Shown piece by piece: positions 54,730 to 63,938 of a stretch of 64,000 bases of DNA (the stretch's first letter is position 1; every line of letters starts with the position of its first letter). The DNA lies in the NCBI GenBank assembly GCA_964350945.1, contig CAYGLF010000006.1:16067-80066 (forward strand), read 5' to 3'. The position numbers and the translations under genes are program-made. The notes under the pieces are model-generated. The model saw nothing but the letters and a program-made list of their open reading frames with translations. It was not told where the DNA came from and ran no database searches. Source of the stretch: CAYGLF01 sp964350945 (GTDB lineage Bacteria > Chlamydiota > Chlamydiia > Chlamydiales > JAAZZY01).

Positions 54730-55731
54730 ATGAAAATTGGATATCTAGGAGCTGGGACATGGGGAGTGTGCCTAGCAAATTTACTAGCTCATAAAGGTCA
54801 TCAGTTAGTCGTGTGGTGCCGCCGTCAGGAGCTGGCAGATCAGCTAAACACCAAAAGACAACATCCTCATCTAGAAGGGGTTTCTATTCACCCTAATATT
54901 AAGTTTACAACTTCTATCGATCAGGTTTTAGAGGACATTGATTTTTTAGTAGAGAGTATCACCTCTTCGGGGATCCGTCCTGTTTTTGAAATGATCCACA
55001 AAAAAAAGCCCGATCTAAAATGCCCCATTGTTTTAACGTCTAAGGGAATTGAGCAAAATACCGGTTTTTTGCTCCTCGATGTGGTGTTAGATGTGATGGG
55101 CAGTGAGAAAAAGCCATTACTTGGCTTTCTCAGCGGTCCAAGTCACGCTGAAGAGGTGATTCGAGGGATCCCAACGACTGTTGTCTGCGCCGCTTTTGAC
55201 CCCAAGGTAACCCACCAGATCCAAGAGCTTTTTTCCTCCGATAAATTTCGCGTTTACCCCAACCATGATATTAAAGGGGTGGAATTTGGCGGGGCATTGA
55301 AAAATATTATTGCAATTGCCTGTGGGGCGAGTGATGGGCTGGGCTTTGGAGTGAATTCTAAAGCTGCTTTGATGACAAGGGGGCTGCACGAAATTCGCAA
55401 GCTTGCAATTGCTAAAAGATGCCGCGCTGAAACAATCAATGGCCTTGCGGGGATGGGGGACTTATGTGTCACCTGCTTTTCAAGTTTAAGTCGTAACTAT
55501 CGCTTTGGCTATTTGATCGCTCAAGGGCTGAGCATGGAGCAAGCGAAAGAGAAAATTGGCATGGTGGTCGAAGGGGCTTATACTTGTATTGCTGCTTTAA
55601 AAATCAGTGAGGAGACCCAAGTGTCTTTACCAATCACTAAAGCAGTTTATCAAGTGCTTTATAAAGGAGTCAAACCGATCGATGCAGTCAAAGCGCTGCT
55701 TGAGCGTGAGGTGAAAGAGGAGCATTTATAA
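54730..55731 (+). CDS. gpsA: Glycerol-3-phosphate dehydrogenase [NAD(P)+]
   Basis: 333 residues. NAD-binding YLGAGTWGVCLANLLAHKGH at the N-terminus, LTSKGIEQNTG, LSGPSHAEEV and the catalytic GGALKNIIAIACGASDG (Lys of ALKN), then NGLAGMGDLCVTC. It makes sn-glycerol-3-phosphate for phospholipid synthesis in the cytoplasm. Normal length. TAATG overlap couples it to the next gene. Confidence 0.97.
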   Translation: MKIGYLGAGTWGVCLANLLAHKGHQLVVWCRRQELADQLNTKRQHPHLEGVSIHPNIKFTTSIDQVLEDIDFLVESITSSGIRPVFEMIHKKKPDLKCPIVLTSKGIEQNTGFLLLDVVLDVMGSEKKPLLGFLSGPSHAEEVIRGIPTTVVCAAFDPKVTHQIQELFSSDKFRVYPNHDIKGVEFGGALKNIIAIACGASDGLGFGVNSKAALMTRGLHEIRKLAIAKRCRAETINGLAGMGDLCVTCFSSLSRNYRFGYLIAQGLSMEQAKEKIGMVVEGAYTCIAALKISEETQVSLPITKAVYQVLYKGVKPIDAVKALLEREVKEEHL

Positions 55732-57215
55732 TGAAAGTTTTGTCAGCTCTTGAAATGCGTGCTGTTGAAGAGCGCGCTTTTAAACAAGGGGCTAATGCCG
55801 ATCAGTTTATGCAACAAGCAGGTCGTGGGATTGCAGGGCATATTCAAGAGCTATTAGATCCTCAGATGCATCCTGATATTATTTTGGTTGCAGGTTCTGG
55901 CAATAATGCAGGAGATGGTTATTGTGCTCTTTTAGACCTTTATGATGCTGGTTACAAAGTGCGGGCAATTCAGCTGACTCCTTTTGAAAAATGCAGTCAG
56001 CTTTGTCAAAAATATAGCTCTCTTTTTCGTGAGAAAGGGGGAGAGATCCAAATTATAAACGATGCGAGCCATCTTTGTCTCGATGGCCTGATCTTAGATG
56101 GTTTGCTTGGGACCGGTTATCAAGGTGCTCTCGTTTCGCTTTATAAAAAGGTGATTGAGGCGATTAATACCTCTTCATCACCAGTTTATGCAATCGATAT
56201 TCCATCGGGTTTAAATGGTAATACGGGCCAGGTATTAGATGTTGCAGTGGTTGCTAATACCACGTTTTACCTAGGCTGTGCTAAAACTGGGTTTTTCTTA
56301 GATCAAGGGTGGAACCATGTGGGAAAATTGATGGAAGTTTCTTTTGGTATAGATCCTTTGCTCATAGATGAGGCTCAAGCAGACTTTACGCTGCTTGATC
56401 ACCAAGAGGCTAGACTTTTACTTCCTCCTATTGAAAATTCACGTCATAAATACCAGGCGGGTTTTGTTGCTGGTTTTGCTGGTTCTGCTGGGATGGAAGG
56501 AGCTGCTTTATTGTCGGGGATGGGGGCATTAAAAGCAGGTGCTGGCATTGTTAAAATAGCCCATTTAGGGGAAATGGGTTTTTGCTCTCAATATCCTGAG
56601 TTGATTCATCAGTGCTTTGAGGCGAATCAGATAGATCAAGCCGTTGAAAACTTTCAAAAAGCAACCGCTTTTTACTTGGGGCCAGGGCTTCAAGTGTCAC
56701 CAGACACTATAGATTGGGTAGAGGGGTTTTTAACAAAACTTTCTTTGCCTTGTGTGATTGATGCCGATGCTTTAAATATCATGGCCGAAAAAAAAATAGC
56801 CCCTAAAAAAGGAGCTATCCTAACACCACACTGCGGAGAGGCTAAGCGTCTTCTTGGTGTGACAGACAATCACTTATTGCACTCAGCATGCCAAGATTAT
56901 GTCGATCAATACGATGTGATTTTAATTTTAAAAGGAGGCCCTACTTTTATTTTCCAAAAAGGTCATCTTCCAGTGGTCAATGTAACTGGAGATCCTGGCA
57001 TGGCGACCGCAGGGGCAGGTGATGTGTTAACCGGGATATGCGCAGGGCTGCTTTCTCAGCAAAAAATGAGTCCAGCATCGAGTGCTCTTTTAGCTGTTTA
57101 TTTACATGGTCTTTCTGGAGAAATAGCGGCTGAAGAAAAAACATCATACAGCTTGGTCGCCTCTGACCTTTTCAAATCACTGCATCTGGCATTTCATATT
57201 TTAAGAGATAGTTAA
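55731..57215 (+). CDS. nnr: Bifunctional NAD(P)HX epimerase/dehydratase
   Basis: 494 residues with both halves of the YjeF/Nnr fusion. The N-terminal epimerase domain (1-215) has VAGSGNNAGDGYCALLDLY and LDGLLGTGYQGAL. The C-terminal ADP-dependent dehydratase domain (230-494) has GFAGSAGMEGAALLSGMGAL, IDADALNIMAEKK and NVTGDPGMATAGAGDVLTG. The enzyme repairs hydrated NADH and NADPH. The start overlaps the gpsA stop by one base, an apt pairing with an NAD(P)H-using enzyme. Confidence 0.94.
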   Translation: MKVLSALEMRAVEERAFKQGANADQFMQQAGRGIAGHIQELLDPQMHPDIILVAGSGNNAGDGYCALLDLYDAGYKVRAIQLTPFEKCSQLCQKYSSLFREKGGEIQIINDASHLCLDGLILDGLLGTGYQGALVSLYKKVIEAINTSSSPVYAIDIPSGLNGNTGQVLDVAVVANTTFYLGCAKTGFFLDQGWNHVGKLMEVSFGIDPLLIDEAQADFTLLDHQEARLLLPPIENSRHKYQAGFVAGFAGSAGMEGAALLSGMGALKAGAGIVKIAHLGEMGFCSQYPELIHQCFEANQIDQAVENFQKATAFYLGPGLQVSPDTIDWVEGFLTKLSLPCVIDADALNIMAEKKIAPKKGAILTPHCGEAKRLLGVTDNHLLHSACQDYVDQYDVILILKGGPTFIFQKGHLPVVNVTGDPGMATAGAGDVLTGICAGLLSQQKMSPASSALLAVYLHGLSGEIAAEEKTSYSLVASDLFKSLHLAFHILRDS

Positions 57216-57470
57216 AATTAAGTATTTTCTGTTGATAGCTTCGTGCTTTTGACTCTTTTACAGGCAATCTTAAAATTGTTTCGATTTTATGATGATGATC
57301 AGTGAAATAGTCATGAGGATAGCGGGTGATCTCATCAACTACAAACAAGGCGACAAAAGACGGGATTGATAACTGATCCTAATTTTTTTCTCTTTGGAGT
57401 GTACTGATCACTTGACAGGAGACAAGATGCTCTATATATATTCAAATAAAAAATTGAAAGAGACAACCTA

Positions 57471-58040
57471 ATGACTTCAGATAAAAATCCGTGGCTCACT
57501 ATTTGGGCGCATCCAAAACAAACTATGCGCCATATTTTAGAGAACTATCCTTTAAGATTAATTCACACCTTTGCGATTTTAGGAGCTTTTACACAAGTGG
57601 TCTCTGGGACACTTGCGTGGTATTCTTGGTGGGTTACTTTGATTATCTGGGTCTCTCTCTCTATTTTCTTTGGGCTGCTCACTCTATATGTATTTGGAGG
57701 GCTTTTGAAATGGACGGGGGGATGGCTTAAAGGGGCAGGCTCTTTTCAAGATATCCGCGCTTCTATTGCCTGGTCACAGTTGCCTGTTTTTGTCTTTTTT
57801 ATCATAAAGCTTATTTTGCTTGTCCTTGTTCGAGGCAATAGCGGCAGCTTTTTTTATTCGACGGTTCTCTTTGTATTGGGGATCTGGTCGATTATCATTT
57901 TTTTATGTTGTCTAGCAGAAGCACAGCGGTTTTCTTTTTTCAAAGCACTCGTCAATTACTTACTTTCAGTTTTAATTGTCGTGGCTGCTAGCGCTGTGGT
58001 TGTATTGCTAGCTTCTTTGTTTTCAGGAAATATGGTTTGA
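57471..58040 (+). CDS. Yip1-family membrane protein
   Basis: 189 residues with five hydrophobic segments (about 30-50, 52-75, 100-125, 128-150, 160-185) and the Yip1 N-terminal pattern NPWLTIWAHPKQTMRHILE. Bacterial Yip1-domain proteins are inner-membrane proteins of unknown function. The 255 bp upstream hold nothing I can identify. The gene overlaps the convergent epimerase gene by 53 bp, an unusually long overlap. Confidence 0.8.
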   Translation: MTSDKNPWLTIWAHPKQTMRHILENYPLRLIHTFAILGAFTQVVSGTLAWYSWWVTLIIWVSLSIFFGLLTLYVFGGLLKWTGGWLKGAGSFQDIRASIAWSQLPVFVFFIIKLILLVLVRGNSGSFFYSTVLFVLGIWSIIIFLCCLAEAQRFSFFKALVNYLLSVLIVVAASAVVVLLASLFSGNMV

Positions 58041-58971
58041 ACCAATCGGCAAATTTTTGTAGGCCTGTGTGCAGGTCTGTTGTCGGCTGATAGTTGAGCA
58101 GCTGTTGGCTTTTACTTAAATCTGCGTAGGTGACTTGCATATCTCCAGCAGCTTGTGGCAACAGGTTGTAAACAGCTTTTTTACCCAAAACATCTTCGAT
58201 GGTGGAAATAAAATCATTGAGGTAAACAGGGTTGTTATTGCCTAAATTAAAGACATTATAGCCTGGCTTTAAATTCATAGTGGCGACAATCCCTTGGACG
58301 ATATCGTCAATATAGGTGAAATCTCGCCGGATGGATTTACCTTCAAAAACGTCAATCGGGCGATCTTCTAAGATTGCCTGTGAAAAAAGATAATATGCCA
58401 TGTCAGGTCGTCCCCAGGGGCCATATACGGTAAAAAAACGCAGGCCAAATAAAGGGATCTGGTAAAGAGAGTGATAGGCGTAGGCCATTAGCTCATTCGA
58501 CTTTTTGGTGGCGCCATACAAGTTAATAGGCTGGTCTGAGGTGTCATTTTCAGAGAAAGGGACTTTGGAATTGTTCCCATATACTGAGGATGAAGAGGCA
58601 TAGGTGGTATGGATGTGTGGATGGTCTTTTAAAACTTCTAAAAGGTTGGTAAACCCAGTGATATTGCTATCGAGGTATGCCTGTGGATTTTTGAGTGAGT
58701 AGCGAACCCCTGCTTGAGCAGCCAAGTGAACGATATGAGTAGGTTTAAATGTTTCAATAGTTTTCTGGAGGCTTTGAAAGTCTGTCAGGTCAACTAAGGC
58801 AATAGGACAGCCAAGTTCATCTAATTCTTGAGCGCGCGCTTTTTTAAGGTCAACGGAGTAGTAGTCATTGAAATTGTCTAATCCTAAGACTTCTTGACCG
58901 TGATTTTTAAGGTATTTGGCTAAGTGGTAGCCGATAAATCCTGCAGCTCCCGTAACTAATGTGCGCTTCAT
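57988..58971 (-). CDS. NAD-dependent sugar epimerase, UDP-glucuronate 4-epimerase-like
   Basis: 327 residues of the extended short-chain dehydrogenase family. N-terminal LVTGAAGFIGYHLAKYLKNHG and LDNFNDYYSVDLKKAR closely match UDP-glucuronate 4-epimerases (CapI/LspL group). Catalytic YGATKKSNELMAYAYH (YxxxK near 150), LAAQAGVRYSLKNPQAYLDSN and FFTVYGPWGRPDMAYYLF support this. It would give UDP-galacturonate for surface glycans. ATGA overlap with rsgA makes them cotranscribed. Confidence 0.9.
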   Translation of the reverse strand: MKRTLVTGAAGFIGYHLAKYLKNHGQEVLGLDNFNDYYSVDLKKARAQELDELGCPIALVDLTDFQSLQKTIETFKPTHIVHLAAQAGVRYSLKNPQAYLDSNITGFTNLLEVLKDHPHIHTTYASSSSVYGNNSKVPFSENDTSDQPINLYGATKKSNELMAYAYHSLYQIPLFGLRFFTVYGPWGRPDMAYYLFSQAILEDRPIDVFEGKSIRRDFTYIDDIVQGIVATMNLKPGYNVFNLGNNNPVYLNDFISTIEDVLGKKAVYNLLPQAAGDMQVTYADLSKSQQLLNYQPTTDLHTGLQKFADWFKPYFLKTKKLAIQPQR

Positions 58972-59972
58972 TTGGACTCTTTGAGTAGACGATAGTAAGA
59001 AGATAATCTTAACTTAGAAATGGTATTTTCATCTAAGGATTTCTGAACTTCACACCCTTTTTCATTGAGATGTAAGCAGTTGGAAAACTTGCAAGGAGGT
59101 GTATTCATCTCGGGGAAAAGCGATTTGATGGTCATGGGGTCGAGGTTTTTAAAGCCCATACTCTGCACGCCTGGGGTGTCGACGCACCATCCACCTGTTT
59201 GCAGCTCAAACAACATAGATGTGGAAGTTGTATGGGTGCCCTTCATATTTTTTAAACTCAGTCCCGAGGTCTTTAGATTCTTTTTTTCAAGAGCATTGAT
59301 TAAAGATGATTTGCCAACTCCTGATTCTCCTGAGAAAACAGAGGCTTTGTCTTTCATAATCTCGTACAGGGGCTTGAAGCCTTGATTTTTAGAAGCACTG
59401 ACCAAAATACATGGGATTTTTAGCCTTTGATATTGATCTAATAACTGACCTAAAAGAGCTTTTTCTTTTTCAACTTGCTCAGAAGGGTTTTTGACGTTGA
59501 GCAAATCAACTTTATTAAAAACAATGACAGGAGACAAGCCTGCACGCTTTGCAGTAATGAGATATAAATCAATTAAGTAAGGGTTAAGGGAAGGCTCTAA
59601 GACGGCGGTGGTAATGAGTAGCACATCAATATTAGCCGCTAAAATTTGCTCTGTATGTTTTTGAGAGGGATTTTGTCTGTGTAACAAGCTGGTCCGCTTT
59701 TGCAGAGCAACGACCTGCTTTTTTTGGGGGTCAAAAGAGACTAGATCCCCGCAGCAGATACGGTCTTTTTGCTGTTGCAGCTCTTTTTTTAAAGAGCCTC
59801 TAATCGAGCATAGAGAGTTTATCCCCTGGCAGCTGATGTGGATCCCTCCTGGATTAGAGAGAGTGACTCTTCCTATCGGCAAGTGGTCAATGCGAGCGGG
59901 TTTAAGTGACAGTTTCTTTTTTTTAGCAGACCTAAATAGTTCAATGTGGTCGTCATCTATTTCAAGCAACAT
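58968..59972 (-). CDS. rsgA: Small ribosomal subunit biogenesis GTPase RsgA
   Basis: 334 residues with the circularly permuted GTPase order: G4 (FNKVDLL, near 170) before G1 (SGESGVGKSSLIN, near 220) and G3 (VDTPGVQSM, near 265). The C-terminal zinc motif CKFSNCLHLNEKGC follows the CX5CXHX5C-type pattern. An N-terminal OB-fold domain precedes. It checks late 30S maturation. It overlaps the methyltransferase gene upstream and the epimerase gene downstream by a few bases each. Confidence 0.95.
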   Translation of the reverse strand: MLLEIDDDHIELFRSAKKKKLSLKPARIDHLPIGRVTLSNPGGIHISCQGINSLCSIRGSLKKELQQQKDRICCGDLVSFDPQKKQVVALQKRTSLLHRQNPSQKHTEQILAANIDVLLITTAVLEPSLNPYLIDLYLITAKRAGLSPVIVFNKVDLLNVKNPSEQVEKEKALLGQLLDQYQRLKIPCILVSASKNQGFKPLYEIMKDKASVFSGESGVGKSSLINALEKKNLKTSGLSLKNMKGTHTTSTSMLFELQTGGWCVDTPGVQSMGFKNLDPMTIKSLFPEMNTPPCKFSNCLHLNEKGCEVQKSLDENTISKLRLSSYYRLLKESK

Positions 59973-60715
59973 ACGCTCTCCTGCATCTGATGCATTAAAA
60001 TACTTCCAGCAATGGCAACATTTAAAGAGTCAATATGCTGTATTGGAATAGAGACTTTTTGCTCCTTTTGGAAAAAGGGGGAGGGACCGCTAGATTCATT
60101 GCTCAAAACAAGGGCGTAGGGGACTTTTCTTTGCAAGGATGCATAGGTTTCTCCTTGGGCATCGGCAACGAGCACTGTAAAGGCTCCTTCTTGTAAAAGG
60201 GCTTTTAAAGATGGAAAATCTCCCTGGCAAATGGCAAGCTCGAGTACCGCTCCCATAGATGATCGGATTACTTTCGGGCTGTAAGGGTCACAAGACCCCT
60301 CTAAAATATAGACCCCATCCATTCCAAAAGCGTGGGCTGAACGTATCAAAGTTCCCATATTTCCAGGGTCTTGAATGCGATCTAAAATCAGGAGGGACCG
60401 GCAGCTTTTCAAGCAGGCATCAAGAGGTTTAGTCGCTTCTGCAAAAGTGCCATCAGGTGTTTTCAATTGTGACAATTTTTTGACAATATTTTCTTTTAAG
60501 AAAGTGGGAGAATAGGTTTTGAGAGGAGCTAGCCTCTCGTCAACCACCCCTTCTTGGATCCACACATTTTTTAAGAGGCCTTTTTTTTCGGCTTCTAAAA
60601 TAATTTTTTTACCCTCTAAAATCAAGCTACCCTCGCTTTTGCGGTAGGCTGCCTCTTTTTGGAGTTTAGCAATGTGCTGTACCCAATCATTTTTTGAACT
60701 AGATAGTACCTTCAT
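59957..60715 (-). CDS. SpoU-family RNA 2'-O-ribose methyltransferase
   Basis: 252 residues from the ATG at 60715; a GTG 24 bp upstream is possible and neither has an evident RBS. The N-terminal substrate-binding domain (EGKKIILEAEKKGLLKNVWI) precedes the trefoil-knot SPOUT domain with all three motifs: LDRIQDPGNMGTLIRSAHAFG, YILEGSCDPYSPKVIRSSMGA, LVLSNESSGPSP and SLNVAIAGSILMHQM. Closest to the 23S rRNA methyltransferases of the TrmH/RlmB group; the exact site is not visible. Confidence 0.92.
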   Translation of the reverse strand: MKVLSSSKNDWVQHIAKLQKEAAYRKSEGSLILEGKKIILEAEKKGLLKNVWIQEGVVDERLAPLKTYSPTFLKENIVKKLSQLKTPDGTFAEATKPLDACLKSCRSLLILDRIQDPGNMGTLIRSAHAFGMDGVYILEGSCDPYSPKVIRSSMGAVLELAICQGDFPSLKALLQEGAFTVLVADAQGETYASLQRKVPYALVLSNESSGPSPFFQKEQKVSIPIQHIDSLNVAIAGSILMHQMQESVCCLK

Positions 60716-60775
60716 AACGGTAATATTAGCAGATATCACTTATAATAAGTAGATTAATTTGCCTTCTCGGGCGGG

Positions 60776-62002
60776 TTAAAAAGACTGCTTCCAAAGGGTT
60801 GATTTCTTCATCATTGCAACTGCTTTTTCAGGGTCAGAACAGTTATTTTCAATCACCACCTCTTCAGCGAGGTTTAATAAAACTCCCATTTGTTTCCCGG
60901 GGAGAATACCATGGTGGCTGAGAATGGCTGAGGTCACTAGGGGAGTCTTATTTTTTTTACGTTCGATATGTGGGCCCAGCGTTTGCAATGCCTCTTGATA
61001 CTGTTTGATAAACAGCTTTTTTTCTAAGTCAAGCATACGCGCTGTGATCACTTGAATGATTAATTCGCTTTCTTCAAGTGATAAAAAATGCACCCAATTG
61101 ATTTTAGAGGGTTTTTTTAAAAGTGTGTTTCTTGCTTGAAAACACTTCAATGCAAGCTGCATTTTTTTGTTAGAGACTTTTAAATATAAAGAGAGTTCTT
61201 CAACGTCTTCTTGGGTAGCATTTGGGAAAAGTTCTAGCAAATATAGGAGGGTAGGGGCTTTAGAAGGCATCTTTTCAAAAGATGAGAGGCATTCTGAAAG
61301 CTCTTGATGGGTCCTTGTTTTGAACGAGGGAAAAATAGTTTGCAGCAAATTTGTTTGAAAAAGCAGTTCTATAGCCTGAGCAAAGTGATGCATTTTCATT
61401 TTTTGAAATTCTTGGTAGATGCGCTCAATAGAGACTGCTGGCAACAATTCACTGGCGTGTTCTAAAATGGCTTGCCACGTTTTAGGTTCGATGCCGAACT
61501 TAAAGCGTGCTGAAAAGCGTGCTGCGCGAACCATGCGCAGGCGATCTTCTTCAAAGCGTTTTAAAGGATTACCAATGGCTCTAATCAGTTTTTTTTCAAG
61601 ATCTTGTTTGCCATGAACATAGTCAATGACCTCTTTTTTTAAGGGGTCGTAAAACATTCCATTGATCGTAAAGTCACGGCGGCAGGCATCTTCTTGAGGA
61701 GAGCAAAAGGCAATTTCATTGGGACGACGTCCATCGATATAGGTCAAATCTTTTCTAAAAGTTGCAATTTCAAAAGAGTGATTTTCAATCACAACCACGA
61801 CAATGCCAAATGCAATTCCTAAAGGGATTGTTTTTTCAAAAAGAGATTGTATGGTTTGTGGTGTGGCATTGGTAGCAATGTCGATATCGTCACTTACAAT
61901 CCCTAAAAGGGAGTCCCGGACATAGCCTCCTGCATAGTATGCAGTATATCCATTTTGAAAAAGCTTTTGGCAGATAGAGTGTGCGAATGGCTCTTTGTCC
62001 AT
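60776..62002 (-). CDS. CCA tRNA nucleotidyltransferase / poly(A) polymerase family protein
   Basis: 408 residues. Class II nucleotidyltransferase core with YYAGGYVRDSLLGI (near 20), DDIDIATNATP (metal-binding DxD, near 37), CRRDFTINGMFYDP (near 107) and the neck motif RFEEDRLRMVRAARFSARF (near 147). The C-terminal helical domain is ordinary. Chlamydiae carry two related genes (annotated pcnB); whether this one adds CCA to tRNA or poly(A) to RNA cannot be settled here. Divergent from mutL with 70 bp between, including a short CGGTA/TACCG hairpin (62016-62028). Confidence 0.9.
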   Translation of the reverse strand: MDKEPFAHSICQKLFQNGYTAYYAGGYVRDSLLGIVSDDIDIATNATPQTIQSLFEKTIPLGIAFGIVVVVIENHSFEIATFRKDLTYIDGRRPNEIAFCSPQEDACRRDFTINGMFYDPLKKEVIDYVHGKQDLEKKLIRAIGNPLKRFEEDRLRMVRAARFSARFKFGIEPKTWQAILEHASELLPAVSIERIYQEFQKMKMHHFAQAIELLFQTNLLQTIFPSFKTRTHQELSECLSSFEKMPSKAPTLLYLLELFPNATQEDVEELSLYLKVSNKKMQLALKCFQARNTLLKKPSKINWVHFLSLEESELIIQVITARMLDLEKKLFIKQYQEALQTLGPHIERKKNKTPLVTSAILSHHGILPGKQMGVLLNLAEEVVIENNCSDPEKAVAMMKKSTLWKQSF

Positions 62003-62072
62003 AAATCCTAATTTCGGTAAACTACCGTCAAAATAACAGGTTATTGATTTTCTGTCGAAACCCCAAGGATTT

Positions 62073-63821
62073 ATGGCTCCTAAAATTTATTGTCTTGATG
62101 ACCAAACGATTAATCAAATTGCAGCAGGAGAGGTGATTGAAAATGCCGCTTCTTGCATTAAAGAGCTCATTGAAAATGCAATCGATGCTAAAGCCTCTTT
62201 CATTGATGTGAAAACAGTTGCTGGAGGACGTAAAAAAATTGTTGTTTCTGACAATGGCTGTGGAATGAGCTTTGAAGATGCACGCACCAGTTTAAGGCGT
62301 CATGCGACTTCCAAAATACGGATAGCAAAAGATGTACATACAGTTGTCTCTATGGGATTTAGGGGAGAAGCCCTGCCTTCAATCGCATCGATTGCTAAGC
62401 TTACTCTATTAACATCAAATGGAGAGGTGGGAGCGCGAGTGGCCGCAAGAGGTGGTAAAATCCTCGAGCATGCAGTTGCAGCGCATCAGACAGGCACCAC
62501 GATTGAAGTGGAATCTCTTTTTTACAATGTGCCTGCTCGTTTGCAATTTCAAAAATCAGTAGAGGCAGATCAACGAGAGATTGTCAAAGTGGTTTCTAAT
62601 CTAGCTTTGGCAAACCCACTCATTAGCTTTAAGCTTACCCAAGACAATAAGGAAGTCTTTCATTTATTAGCGCAGCGATCTTTAAGCGCTTTAGAAAATA
62701 TGCGCGCACGTATTGAAGTGCTCTATGGCCATGAAATCGCCAATGCTTGCACTCCAATTGAAATTGAATGTCAAGATTTGCGTTTAAGTGGTCTTATCTC
62801 TAATCCTTCACACCACCGCCCCAATAGGCTGCGCCAGCAACTGTTTGTTAACGGGCGCTTAGTAGATTCTAAGTTAATCTCTGTGGCAGTCAAAGAGGGG
62901 TATGGCACTCGCCTGCCAGAAGGGCGCTACCCTATGTATTTCCTCTTTTTAGATATTCCTGTCGATCAAATAGATGTGAATGTTCACCCGCAAAAAAAAG
63001 AGATCCGTTTTAAAGAGCCTTTCGAAGTTAAAAGGAAAGTCTCCCAGCTGATTGACCGAGCGCACCAAAATGAGGCTCTGGCTGAGCAAGCAATACCCAC
63101 AGGGGTGGATACAGAGATTTTAAGTCGTCTATACTCCACTCCTTTCAACTACCGCACACACACAGAGCCTTCAAGTGATCTTTTTGCAAAACAAGCCCCT
63201 CAATATTTTCCAGAGCCGACGCTTAATTTCATTCCACATGTCATAGGCGTTTTTAAAGATTATATTTTTGCAAGTGCAGAGAGCCTTTCTTCTAAAATGA
63301 AATTGCAGGAAGGTCAGCAAGCAGGTTTGGTTTTAGTGCATCAAAAAAGGGCTTATGAACGCATTGCATATGATGCTTTGATCGATCGCAAAGAGAAGGT
63401 GGCCACTCAAAATTTACTGCTAGCTGAAACGCTAGAGTTTTCTGAAGATCAGGCTAGAGTGGTTGAAAATGCTCTTCCTCTTTTTCAAGAGCTTGGTGTG
63501 AGCATTCGCTCTATTGGTACCCGCACCTTTATCTTAGACGGCTTGCCCGATTTATTGCCATCAAGCGCTGCCAAAGATTTGATTGATCAGGTTTTACAAG
63601 AGCTAGACTCTGCCTCAACTGTGCTGCAAAAGCATCAAAAAGAGCAGCTTGCAAAAGCAATCACTCGCTCGGTTCATTGGAATCGGGTTGTTGATGCTCC
63701 AAGTGCTCAGACTTTGATTACCAAGCTTTTTAAATGTAAGGAGTTTGAGTTTTCTCCCCACAAAAAGCCGATATTAGTTCGTCTAAGAGTCGAAGATTTA
63801 GCTAAGATGTTTAAATCTTAA
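62073..63821 (+). CDS. mutL: DNA mismatch repair protein MutL
   Basis: 582 residues. N-terminal GHKL ATPase motifs are intact: KELIENAIDA, DNGCGMSF, RHATSKI and GFRGEALPSI. The opening NQIAAGEVIENAASCIKEL has ENAASC where ERPASV is usual. The dimerisation domain begins near 400 (HVIGVFKDYIFA). The two endonuclease metal-site motifs are degraded: LVHQKRAYERIAYD stands in for DQHAxxExxxxE, and SPHKKP for CPHGRP. So it probably lacks nicking activity, like the E. coli-type MutL (inference). RBS AAGGA precedes the ATG. Confidence 0.96.
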   Translation: MAPKIYCLDDQTINQIAAGEVIENAASCIKELIENAIDAKASFIDVKTVAGGRKKIVVSDNGCGMSFEDARTSLRRHATSKIRIAKDVHTVVSMGFRGEALPSIASIAKLTLLTSNGEVGARVAARGGKILEHAVAAHQTGTTIEVESLFYNVPARLQFQKSVEADQREIVKVVSNLALANPLISFKLTQDNKEVFHLLAQRSLSALENMRARIEVLYGHEIANACTPIEIECQDLRLSGLISNPSHHRPNRLRQQLFVNGRLVDSKLISVAVKEGYGTRLPEGRYPMYFLFLDIPVDQIDVNVHPQKKEIRFKEPFEVKRKVSQLIDRAHQNEALAEQAIPTGVDTEILSRLYSTPFNYRTHTEPSSDLFAKQAPQYFPEPTLNFIPHVIGVFKDYIFASAESLSSKMKLQEGQQAGLVLVHQKRAYERIAYDALIDRKEKVATQNLLLAETLEFSEDQARVVENALPLFQELGVSIRSIGTRTFILDGLPDLLPSSAAKDLIDQVLQELDSASTVLQKHQKEQLAKAITRSVHWNRVVDAPSAQTLITKLFKCKEFEFSPHKKPILVRLRVEDLAKMFKS

Positions 63822-63870
63822 CCTTTTATCTGTAGGGCCTATTTTTAAAAAAAAGGTAGCGCGTAACAAA

Positions 63871-63903
63871 AAACAAGCTTGGCTTAATATACCAAGCTTG
63901 TTT
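63871..63903. terminator. Bidirectional terminator between mutL and a converging autotransporter gene
   Basis: 12-bp perfect stem (63871-63882 with 63892-63903, AAGCTTGG core), 9-base loop, flanked by A and T tracts on both sides. Serves mutL on the plus strand and the gene from 63939 on the minus strand. Confidence 0.8.
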
Positions 63904-63938
63904 CGTTTATTATACGATGTGGATCCTAAGATCTCTTA

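Noticed and set aside
57216..57470. Possible gene remnant or tRNA before the Yip1-like gene
   Set aside because: No cloverleaf, no open frame of note and no similarity that I could recognise.
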